Positions 39,312 through 46,870 of a stretch of 64,000 nucleotides of DNA are shown here, piece after piece. The notes beneath the pieces were generated by a model. That model was not told where the DNA came from, ran no database searches, and was given only the letters and a program-made list of their open reading frames with translations. Source of the stretch: Bacteroidaceae bacterium (lineage in GTDB: Bacteria > Bacteroidota > Bacteroidia > Bacteroidales > Bacteroidaceae). Where the stretch lies: assembly GCA_017547585.1 (NCBI GenBank), contig JAFYPH010000051.1:1-64000 (forward strand), in the 5' to 3' direction. Each line of letters opens with the position of its first letter. Positions within the stretch are counted from its first letter, which is position 1. Made by a program: the position numbers and the translations under genes.

Positions 39312-39319
39312 CAAAGATA
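39312..39319 (-). promoter_or_regulatory. -7 box for the lpxL-glycosyltransferase operon
   Basis: TATCTTTG on the minus strand matches TAnnTTTG and ends 8 nt before the ATG. I see no TTTG at the -33 position. The intergenic stretch 39304-39643 otherwise holds only the tandem repeat. Confidence 0.5.
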
Positions 39320-39442
39320 ATGCTTAATTTGTGAATCTCTTTTAAAATAGACAAAAAATCATCACCTCTCAAACTCAAACGACGCACTTTCCAAACTCAA
39401 CCTCAAAACTTGGAGGCCCAAATGGATATTATAAAAAAAATG

Positions 39443-39615
39443 TATATTTGAGGTAAACTCGAACATAGCTTGCACTCGCTGTGAAAAATTGAAGTAAACT
39501 TCATATTTCTCGCTCGTTTGTATCTATATTTGAGGCAAACTCGAACATAGCTTGCACTCGCTGTGAAAATACTCAAACAAGTTTGATATTTTTCGCTCGT
39601 TTGTATCTATATTTG
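39443..39615 (+). repeat. Tandem promoter-bearing hairpin repeat, copies B and C
   Basis: Two units of 82 and 83 nt lie head to tail (39443-39524 and 39525-39607), each opening with TATATTTGAGG and followed by a third TATATTTG at 39608. Shared blocks are AAACTCGAACATAGCTTG, CACTCGCTGTGAAAA and CGCTCGTTTGTATC. The central hairpin differs: unit B has TGAAGT-AA-ACTTCA while unit C has TCAAAC-AA-GTTTGA, both self-complementary. Confidence 0.85.
39608..39615 (+). promoter_or_regulatory. -7 box for the GH125 gene
   Basis: TATATTTG closes the tandem repeat 28 nt before the ATG at 39644. Identical boxes at 39443-39450 and 39525-39532 could provide additional upstream starts. Confidence 0.6.
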
Positions 39616-39643
39616 CAACAAAATATTAATTCAGTTAACATTT

Positions 39644-41050
39644 ATGAAAATCTCTAAAATTTGCATGCTCGCACTCCTGCTGATGACATCAATTTCATGT
39701 ACATCAAAGGACTATGTTTCATGCCGTCCCGACAAAGCCAACAGACTTTTCGTATCCGAGGCTGTAGATGCAAAAATCGCAGAAATTACTGCAAAGTTGA
39801 AAAACAAGAAATTGGCCTGGATGTTTGCCAACTGCTTGCCCAACACATTGGACACCACAATACACCCCAATGGCGAAGGCGATGCTTTCGTGTACACAGG
39901 CGATATTCACGCAATGTGGTTGCGCGATTCGGGTGCACAAGTATGGACCTACCTTCCCTTCATCAAAGACGACGCAGCTTTGCGCAGTCTGATTGGCGGC
40001 GTCATCAAGCGTCAGTTCCGCTGCATCATCCTCGACCCCTATGCAAATGCATTCTACAAAGAGGCTGACAAAGTTGGAGAGTGGGCATCGGACCAGACAG
40101 ACATGAAACCCGGCGTTCACGAGCGCAAATGGGAGATTGACTCACACTGCTACCCCATCCGTTTGGCATACGAATACTGGAAGATTTCAGGCGATGCATC
40201 TATCTTCGGCGAGGAGTGGCTCCAGAGCATCCAGCTCACATTGAAGACTTTCCGCGAGCAGCAGCGCAAAGAGGGTGTAGGCCCCTACACTTTCAAGCGT
40301 AAGACCGACCGCGCATTTGACACTGTAGGCAACAACGGCCTTGGTGCTCCCGTAAAACCCGTAGGTCTTATTGTTTCTACCTTCCGTCCCTCTGACGATG
40401 CTACAATCCTTCAGTTCCTCGTGCCCTCAAACTTCTTTGCAGTAACTTCACTCAAAAAGGCTGCCGAGATTCTTACAAAGGTAAACAAGCGCGAAGACCT
40501 GGCTAAGCAGTGCACAGAGCTTGCCAACGAGGTAGAGACAGCGTTGAAGAAATACGCTATCCACAACCACCCCGAATTCGGCAAAATCTATGCATTCGAG
40601 GTTGACGGCTTCGGCAACCAGCTGCTCATGGACGACGCTAACATCCCCAGCCTCCAGGCATTGGCGTATCTTGGCGACGTTCCCGCTGACGACCCCATCT
40701 ACCAGAATACTCGCCGCTTCGTATGGAGCGATAGCAACCCCTACTTCTTCAAGGGTACTGCAGGCGAAGGTATCGGCGGCCCCCACATCGGTTACAACAT
40801 GGCGTGGCCTATGAGCTTGATTACACGCGCATTGACAAGCAACAACGATGCAGAAATCAAACGCTGCATCGAGATTCTTATGACTACTGACGCCGGCACA
40901 GGCTTCATGCACGAGTCATTCAACGTAAACGACCCCACCAAATACACACGTTCTTGGTTCGCTTGGGTGAACGGCCTCTTCGGAGAGCTCATCTTGAAGG
41001 TTGTCAACGACGGCAAGCTCGATCTTCTCAACAGCATCAAGGTAAAGTAA
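39644..41050 (+). CDS. GH125 exo-alpha-1,6-mannosidase lipoprotein
   Basis: A 468-residue lipoprotein (SISC lipobox, Cys19) of GH125, metal-independent exo-alpha-mannosidases that trim alpha-1,6-mannose from N-glycans and yeast mannan. GDIHAMWLRDSGAQVW (86-101), the FFAVTSLKKAAEI segment and GFMHESFNVNDPTKYTRSWFAW near the C-terminus (shown as GFMHESFNVND and YTRSWFAWVNGLFGE) are diagnostic. It is followed 38 nt later by an EEP-SGNH fusion gene with no terminator between, so the two are probably cotranscribed. Confidence 0.93.
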   Translation: MKISKICMLALLLMTSISCTSKDYVSCRPDKANRLFVSEAVDAKIAEITAKLKNKKLAWMFANCLPNTLDTTIHPNGEGDAFVYTGDIHAMWLRDSGAQVWTYLPFIKDDAALRSLIGGVIKRQFRCIILDPYANAFYKEADKVGEWASDQTDMKPGVHERKWEIDSHCYPIRLAYEYWKISGDASIFGEEWLQSIQLTLKTFREQQRKEGVGPYTFKRKTDRAFDTVGNNGLGAPVKPVGLIVSTFRPSDDATILQFLVPSNFFAVTSLKKAAEILTKVNKREDLAKQCTELANEVETALKKYAIHNHPEFGKIYAFEVDGFGNQLLMDDANIPSLQALAYLGDVPADDPIYQNTRRFVWSDSNPYFFKGTAGEGIGGPHIGYNMAWPMSLITRALTSNNDAEIKRCIEILMTTDAGTGFMHESFNVNDPTKYTRSWFAWVNGLFGELILKVVNDGKLDLLNSIKVK

Positions 41051-41088
41051 CATTTTCTCAACAGATAAAAATCAAGAGATTATAAGTT

Positions 41089-42588
41089 ATGAGACGTTCA
41101 TTGATTACATCTGCTCTGCTGCTCATTGCTCTCGTAGCCGGTGCGCAGAGAACATTCACCGTAGGTCAGTACAACATCCGTTACGACGAGCCCAACGACG
41201 CGAAGAAGGGTAATGGATGGGAACAGCGTGCACAGCACATCCGTAATCTTATATATTACGAATGGTGGGACCTCGTGGGCCTGCAAGAGGTGATGGATAA
41301 TCAGCTTGAAACGCTTAAAGCCGGGCTGAGCGAGTACGAATTTATCGGCGTTGCACGTGACGATGGCAAGAAGAAGGGAGAATATGCTCCTATTCTCTAT
41401 AAAAAGAACAGAATGCGTTGCTTGAAGAGTGGTACCTTCTGGCTTTCAGAGACTCCCGACAAGGTAGGCTCTATCGGTTGGGACGCAGCACTCCCCCGCA
41501 TCTGCACATGGGCACAGTTTGAGGACAAGACCACAAAGTGGAAATTCTGGATGTTCAACCTGCACATGGACCACATTGGCACAAAAGCACGCAGCGAGAG
41601 CGCTAAGCTTGTGATTGCCAAGGTAAAGAAAATGTGTGGCGACGAGCCCTACATTCTCACCGGCGACTTCAATGTTGACCAGCACAATGAGATTTACGGC
41701 ATTCTGACAGCACCCGGAGCATTCACCGATGCTATCAACAAGACCAACCGCAGAATTGTCACCAATGGCACTACCAACGGATTCAATGCAAACAGCTACA
41801 CTGACAGCCGCATCGACCACATCTTCATTTCCGACCGCTTCTACGTATACAAGTATGGTATTTTGCCTTACGCATACTGGAGCAAGACAGACAATGAGAA
41901 GCAGCCCAACCAGATTCGCATGGTATCCGACCACTACCCCGTAACAGCCACTTTGGAGCTTCCCCATTTGCGTTCACCCGAAGACTGGGCAAACTACCGC
42001 CGCTACGCCAATGAGAACGCAAAAGTAAAGAAAGCCAAGGTTGTGTTCATGGGTAACTCTATCACAGAGGGTTGGAAGCACCACTACCCCGAGTTCTTCG
42101 AAAAGAACAAAGACTACATCTGCCGCGGCATCGGTGGTCAGGTAACAGCGCAAATGCTGGCCCGTTTCCGCCCCGACGTTCTCGCCCACAAGCCCGAGAA
42201 AGTAGTGATTCTTGCCGGCACCAACGACATTGCAATGAACCAGGGCTACGTGCCTCTGGAGCACATCTTCGGCAACATTGTATCAATGGCCGAGCTTGCA
42301 ATGGCCAACGGCATCAAGCCCTACCTCTGCTCAATCCTCCCCGGCGACAGATACAGCTGGTCTTGGGAGGTTGACAAAGAAAGAGTCATAAGTTCAATCG
42401 CTACTATCAACAAGTGGCTGCGCGAGTACGCCAAGAAAACCAAAGGTGTGGAATATGTTGATTTCTTCACTCCCATGGCCGATGAAAATGCAGCCATGAA
42501 GAAGGAGTATCAGCAGGATCCCATTCACCCCAACAAGGCCGGTTACATTGTAATGGAAGAGATTATCCAGAAAGCCTTGAAAAAATAA
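41089..42588 (+). CDS. Secreted two-domain EEP phosphatase/nuclease - SGNH hydrolase fusion
   Basis: A 499-residue secreted protein (signal peptide 1-19). Residues 22-290 form an endonuclease/exonuclease/phosphatase domain with Asn29 (QYNIRYD), Glu67 (GLQEV), His159 and His162 (LHMDH), Asp193/Asn195 (GDFN) and Asp281/His282 (SDH). Residues 315-499 form an SGNH/GDSL hydrolase with Ser324 (GNSIT), the GGQ block, Asn379 (GTND) and Asp477/His480 (DPIHPN). Both sites look intact, so it could remove a phosphate or phosphodiester and an ester from one substrate. Cotranscription with a mannosidase suggests phosphorylated and acylated mannans; this is inference. Confidence 0.9.
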   Translation: MRRSLITSALLLIALVAGAQRTFTVGQYNIRYDEPNDAKKGNGWEQRAQHIRNLIYYEWWDLVGLQEVMDNQLETLKAGLSEYEFIGVARDDGKKKGEYAPILYKKNRMRCLKSGTFWLSETPDKVGSIGWDAALPRICTWAQFEDKTTKWKFWMFNLHMDHIGTKARSESAKLVIAKVKKMCGDEPYILTGDFNVDQHNEIYGILTAPGAFTDAINKTNRRIVTNGTTNGFNANSYTDSRIDHIFISDRFYVYKYGILPYAYWSKTDNEKQPNQIRMVSDHYPVTATLELPHLRSPEDWANYRRYANENAKVKKAKVVFMGNSITEGWKHHYPEFFEKNKDYICRGIGGQVTAQMLARFRPDVLAHKPEKVVILAGTNDIAMNQGYVPLEHIFGNIVSMAELAMANGIKPYLCSILPGDRYSWSWEVDKERVISSIATINKWLREYAKKTKGVEYVDFFTPMADENAAMKKEYQQDPIHPNKAGYIVMEEIIQKALKK

Positions 42589-42641
42589 TAGCAATATTGC
42601 CACTAATATCTTAAAGATATTACGAAAATAGCTAAAGAATC

Positions 42642-42688
42642 TGTTCCCCTGCGGCAACGTTACGTGCCGCAGGGGAACACTCTTTTAT
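42642..42688 (+). terminator. Intrinsic terminator after the EEP-SGNH gene
   Basis: A perfect 15-bp GC-rich stem (TGTTCCCCTGCGGCA at 42642-42656, complement at 42665-42679) with an 8-nt loop is followed by CTCTTTTATT. It lies about 50 nt past the stop. Confidence 0.92.
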
Positions 42689-42786
42689 TGGAGACACAGC
42701 AAACATCTCATTAATAAGAAAAAGAGACTTTTTCATCCGCCCCACTATTCCCGACATTTTTATGCTGATATTCTATGATTTTTTTA

Positions 42787-42794
42787 TAAATTTG
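42787..42794 (+). promoter_or_regulatory. -7 box for the LysM operon
   Basis: TAAATTTG matches TAnnTTTG and lies 53 nt before the ATG at 42848, downstream of the preceding terminator. The -33 element is not obvious. Confidence 0.55.
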
Positions 42795-42847
42795 CAAATT
42801 AATTCCATTATATAAAAAACAGATAAGAAAATCACAGCACAATATAA

Positions 42848-44695
42848 ATGAGCAACAAAAGAACAATAATATATTTCATCTGTCTGATAATTGCCACATT
42901 CACTATTAAGGCGCAGAATGGCAACCACTTCACACACACAGTAAGCAAGGGACAGACACTCTACTCCATTGCCCGCATGTACGAAGTGACGGTTGACGAG
43001 ATTATTGCCCTTAACCCCGAATGTGCCCAGAAACTTGCTATCGGCTACAAGCTGAAAATCGCACAGAAGAAAAAGAGTGCCGACGCCACAGCCCCAAGCA
43101 TCGACAAGCGCTACCACACGATACAGTCGGGCGAGACCCTCTACCGATTGGGACAGATGTACGGAATCACCCCTCAGGCAATATGCGCCGCCAACCCCGG
43201 ACTCAGCATCAACAATTTCCGCACCGGAGAGGTTATTCTCATTCCTGCCGCCGCCCAAGCACCCGCGCAGCCGGCAGCAGTGCCCGAGCAGCCCAAAGAA
43301 GAGGAAAAGAGCGCAGCAACGACAGACATACGCACCACCCACAAAGTGGAAAAGGGCGAAACGCTCTACAGCCTTGCCCGTCGCTACGGAGTGACCGAGG
43401 AAGAGCTTCTGGCAACCAACCCCCAGATAAAGAAAGGCAAGCTCAAACGCAAAAGCGTCATTGCAATACCCTTTTCACAGGCCGAGCTTGCTCAAAAAGC
43501 GAAGCAGGAGCAGAAAAAGATAGAAAAAGAGCAGAGCAACGCCGAGATTTTCCGCAAGATAGAAGAAGAGGAAGAAAAGAACAGCGCTTTTACAGGCGAC
43601 GCACTTAAGGTAGCAGTGGTGCTCCCCTTCATGCTCGACACCTACTCGCCCACCGAGCAGTCGCGTATGGTAGAGTACTACGAAGGCTTTCTGATGGCTG
43701 TTGAGCGTCTGAAGCAATATGGATATTCGTTCGAGATTGACACATACGACTCGGGAAAAGCAAGCAGCAGCCTCGCGCCCCTGCTCGACAGCGGCAAGCT
43801 CGACGGATGCAACATCATCTTCGGAGCCCTGCACGCGAAGCACAACAAAGAGCTTGCACAATTTGCACAGAAGAAGGAGATTCCGCTGGTAATTCCCTTC
43901 ACCTCTAAAGAGGATGAGATTTTCCGCAACCCCATGGTGTACGTAGTAAACACCATGCAATCCTATTTCTTCTCTGAAGTAATCGACCACTTCTCGCGCA
44001 AATTCCCCGGCGCCAACGTCATCTTCATAGAAAATGACAACAACGGCAACAACAAAAAGGAGTTCGTGAGCACACTCAAAAAGAGCCTCGTGAAGAACAA
44101 GCACCCTCACACGTCACTCTCAATGGATCTTTTCAGCGGACAAGAGCCCGACTACGCGTCGATAAAAGCAGCCATGAAGAGCGACCGCAAGAACATCTTC
44201 ATTCCCACATCAGGCAGCGAGACTACCCTTTCGTCGCTACTCTCCTCGATGCTGCTGATGAAGAACGACACAATCAACCAGCTGCCCGAGTTTAATCTTT
44301 TCGGCTACCCCGAGTGGCAGATATACGCAAACAACATGCAGAGCAAGATGTACGAAGTGGGAACATACTTCTACACATCTTTCTTCAGCCACGCATCGTT
44401 TGCCGAGACCGTACGTTTCCAGCAGAATTATCTGCAGTGGTACAGCCACATGTATCAGAATATCTATCCCCGCTATAGTATGCTCGGCTACGACACAGGC
44501 TACTATTTCCTGCTCGCAGCAAGCAAGTTCGGCAAGAATATGGGCGACAACATAAACAAAGTAAGTTTCACCCCCATGCAGACAGGTTTCAAGTTCGAGC
44601 GCGTGAACAATTGGGGCGGCTTTGTAAACAAAAAGATATACTTTGTACATTATACACCCGAATATAAAGTTGAAAAAATAGATTTTGACAAATGA
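42848..44695 (+). CDS. Secreted protein with three LysM domains and a type-1 periplasmic-binding fold
   Basis: A 615-residue exported protein (signal peptide to about residue 22, IKAQ). Three LysM domains (about 28-74, 87-133, 163-208; GQTLYSIARMY, GETLYRLGQMY, GETLYSLARRY) should bind peptidoglycan. A Pro/Ala linker and a Lys/Glu-rich coiled-coil-like segment (215-245) lead into a domain resembling type-1 periplasmic-binding proteins (252-615; VAVVLPFMLDTYSP, GYPEWQIYANN). No transporter is nearby, so the binding fold probably acts as a sensor or regulator. E. coli LpoA, an activator of PBP1a, has a comparable fold; the parallel is mine. The next gene overlaps by 4 nt. Confidence 0.88.
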   Translation: MSNKRTIIYFICLIIATFTIKAQNGNHFTHTVSKGQTLYSIARMYEVTVDEIIALNPECAQKLAIGYKLKIAQKKKSADATAPSIDKRYHTIQSGETLYRLGQMYGITPQAICAANPGLSINNFRTGEVILIPAAAQAPAQPAAVPEQPKEEEKSAATTDIRTTHKVEKGETLYSLARRYGVTEEELLATNPQIKKGKLKRKSVIAIPFSQAELAQKAKQEQKKIEKEQSNAEIFRKIEEEEEKNSAFTGDALKVAVVLPFMLDTYSPTEQSRMVEYYEGFLMAVERLKQYGYSFEIDTYDSGKASSSLAPLLDSGKLDGCNIIFGALHAKHNKELAQFAQKKEIPLVIPFTSKEDEIFRNPMVYVVNTMQSYFFSEVIDHFSRKFPGANVIFIENDNNGNNKKEFVSTLKKSLVKNKHPHTSLSMDLFSGQEPDYASIKAAMKSDRKNIFIPTSGSETTLSSLLSSMLLMKNDTINQLPEFNLFGYPEWQIYANNMQSKMYEVGTYFYTSFFSHASFAETVRFQQNYLQWYSHMYQNIYPRYSMLGYDTGYYFLLAASKFGKNMGDNINKVSFTPMQTGFKFERVNNWGGFVNKKIYFVHYTPEYKVEKIDFDK

Positions 44696-46122
44696 GAAAT
44701 TTATTAATCATAATTGCAGCCGTAGCACTGCTGGCAGGCTGTACCCCCAAGGTGAAAGAGGCGATTACCGTTCCCACGCAGACGGAGAGCAACATCGCGT
44801 CCATACACATTGTAAACAAGGACGAGAGCCTCTATAAGATTGCACAGAAGTATGGCATTACCGCCGAAGAGATTATTGCGCTGAACCCCTCTCTTAAGAA
44901 CAACAAGCTGAAGAAGGGAATGAAGCTATACATTCCCATCGTCACAAAGAAAGAGACCGGAGAGGTGAAGCAGGATACTGTAAAAGTGGTGGAGCAGCCT
45001 GTTGTCGAGGAGAAGAAAAGCGACGCAGTGAAGGCAGCGGTCATCCTCCCCTTCATGCTCGACAAGTACGCCCCCACGGAACAGGAGCGCATGATAGAAT
45101 TCTATCAGGGCTTTCTGCTTGCAGTAGAGACACTGAAGAACGAGGGACACTCATTCGACATCCGCACATACGACTCGGGCGAGTCCACCGAGAGCCTCGA
45201 CAAGCTCATTGCCGGCGGCAGCCTCGACGACTGCGACATTATCTTCGGTGCACTCTACCCCACGCACAACAAGCAGCTTGCAGCCTTCGCCAAGCAGCGC
45301 AACATTCCCCTGGTGCTCCCCTTCACCGTGAAAGAGGAGGAAATTTACTCCAACCCCAAGGCATACATTGCCAACGCCCTGCAGACATACATTGTAGAAA
45401 AGAGTGTCGAGAAATTCGTGGAAAGATACCCCGACGCAAACATCATATTCGTCAAGAACGAGCACGACATTGAAGAGAAGGAGTTTGCCACACGACTAAA
45501 GGAGAGCCTCAAGAAGAGCAGCATCAGCCACACAGAGATAATCACCGACAGCCTCATAAGTATGGCCGGCGGTGGCGGCAGCAGCTTCGTAGCAAGCTGC
45601 ATGAAGCCCGACACAATGAACATCTTCATCCCCACGTCGAGCAAGGTAGAGACCTTCAACACCCTGCTGCCCACACTGCTAGTACTGAAGCGCGACACGC
45701 TGAATGCAATCCCCGAATTCTCGCTCTTCGGCTACCCCGAGTGGCAGATATATGCAAACAGCAACCTCGAGGCAATGTACGAGGTCGACACATATTTCTA
45801 TGCTTCGTTCTTCACAAACAGCATACTGCCCGAGGCCGTGGACATTCAGGCAAGATACGCAAGCTGGTACAACCGCAGCATGCAGAATCGCTATCCCCGC
45901 TACGGAATGCTCGGCTACGACATTGCCAGCTATTTCCTAAAGGCAGCGAGCATCTACGGCAACAAGATGGCCGACAATATAAACAATGTAAAGTTCACCC
46001 CCACACAGTCGGGCTTCAACTTCACAAGAGAGAACAACAAGGGCAGCTACATTAACGACAAAGTATATTTTGTACGCTACTCCCCCGAATACAAAATAAT
46101 AAAAATAGACCTTGACCAATGA
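44692..46122 (+). CDS. LysM lipoprotein with type-1 periplasmic-binding fold (paralogue)
   Basis: A 476-residue lipoprotein (LLAGC, Cys17) that is a shortened paralogue of the preceding gene: one LysM (about 39-84; DESLYKIAQKYGITAEEI), a short linker and the same binding-fold domain (VKAAVILPFMLDKYAPTEQERM, shown here as VILPFMLDKYAPTEQ; GYPEWQIYANS). The two domains share motifs throughout, including FGALY/FGALH and YPRYGMLGYD/YPRYSMLGYD, so the pair arose by duplication. Start and stop overlap both neighbours by 4 nt (ATGA). The lipid anchor plus LysM suggests a bridge between outer membrane and peptidoglycan. Confidence 0.9.
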   Translation: MRNLLIIIAAVALLAGCTPKVKEAITVPTQTESNIASIHIVNKDESLYKIAQKYGITAEEIIALNPSLKNNKLKKGMKLYIPIVTKKETGEVKQDTVKVVEQPVVEEKKSDAVKAAVILPFMLDKYAPTEQERMIEFYQGFLLAVETLKNEGHSFDIRTYDSGESTESLDKLIAGGSLDDCDIIFGALYPTHNKQLAAFAKQRNIPLVLPFTVKEEEIYSNPKAYIANALQTYIVEKSVEKFVERYPDANIIFVKNEHDIEEKEFATRLKESLKKSSISHTEIITDSLISMAGGGGSSFVASCMKPDTMNIFIPTSSKVETFNTLLPTLLVLKRDTLNAIPEFSLFGYPEWQIYANSNLEAMYEVDTYFYASFFTNSILPEAVDIQARYASWYNRSMQNRYPRYGMLGYDIASYFLKAASIYGNKMADNINNVKFTPTQSGFNFTRENNKGSYINDKVYFVRYSPEYKIIKIDLDQ

Positions 46123-46802
46123 GACGCATACTCACAGCAATAATAGCAATAGCCCTCGCCATTGGTGCGAAGGCACAGATAGAAGAGCCGCGCAACATCC
46201 TTGAACTTGGCGTTGCGGGAGGCCTCAACCTAAGCAGCATGGATTTTCAGCCCACCGTGCGACAGTTCCGTCTGCAGGGAATGGGTGGTGGCATCAGCGT
46301 ACGCTACACAAGCGAAAAATACTTCAAAATGATATGCGCCGCGCAGCTCGAGGTCAACTATGCCCAGCGAGGATGGAAAGAGGACTTCGACGACCGCACG
46401 AACAACAGCTACAGCCGCTGTCTCAACTACGTAGAGATTCCCTTTCTTGCCCACCTCTCCTTCGGTAAAGAGCCCCACGGCCTGCAGTTCTTCATCAATC
46501 TGGGCCCGCAGATAGGTTTTCTGCTCGACGACAGCGAGACGTACGAAGGCGAATGGAGCATCGAGAGCCGTCCCTCGGGCGTGCGCCCCGTCTATGGCAA
46601 ACAGGTGGACAACAAGTTCGACTACGGAATTTTGGGCGGCGCCGGCCTTGAGCTGAAGACAAAAGCGGGTAATTTCTTCATCGAAGGAAGATACTACTAT
46701 GGTCTCGGCGACATTTTCAACAATTCCAAGACCGACGACTTTGGCCGCTCGGCAAACACCACAATTTCGGCGCGCATAGGCTATTCGGTGAGAATATTCT
46801 AA
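46119..46802 (+). CDS. PorT-like outer-membrane beta-barrel protein
   Basis: A 227-residue protein with a signal peptide (1-19, AKAQ) and the outer-membrane beta-barrel pattern of the Bacteroidota PorT family: ELGVAGGLNLSSMDF, QLEVNYAQRGWK, YVEIPFLAHLSF, FINLGPQIGFLL and a C-terminal strand ending in Phe (ARIGYSVRIF). It is the third gene of the coupled LysM operon (ATGA overlap). I infer that it is the outer-membrane partner of the two LysM proteins. Confidence 0.88.
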   Translation: MRRILTAIIAIALAIGAKAQIEEPRNILELGVAGGLNLSSMDFQPTVRQFRLQGMGGGISVRYTSEKYFKMICAAQLEVNYAQRGWKEDFDDRTNNSYSRCLNYVEIPFLAHLSFGKEPHGLQFFINLGPQIGFLLDDSETYEGEWSIESRPSGVRPVYGKQVDNKFDYGILGGAGLELKTKAGNFFIEGRYYYGLGDIFNNSKTDDFGRSANTTISARIGYSVRIF

Positions 46803-46816
46803 GAAAAGTACAATAC

Positions 46817-46854
46817 AAAAAAGAGTCGTGAGCAGAAGCTCACGACTCTTTTTT
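46817..46854 (+). terminator. Bidirectional intrinsic terminator
   Basis: A 17-bp perfect palindromic stem (AAAAAAGAGTCGTGAGC and its complement, AGAA loop) contains the A and T tracts itself. It separates the LysM operon from the convergent DUF4301 gene. Confidence 0.95.
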
Positions 46855-46870
46855 CGTACATTATATATTA

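Noticed and set aside
39443..39615. The tandem repeat considered as a CRISPR array
   Set aside because: Only two units, and the whole 82-nt unit is repeated, with no constant-repeat/variable-spacer alternation and no cas genes.
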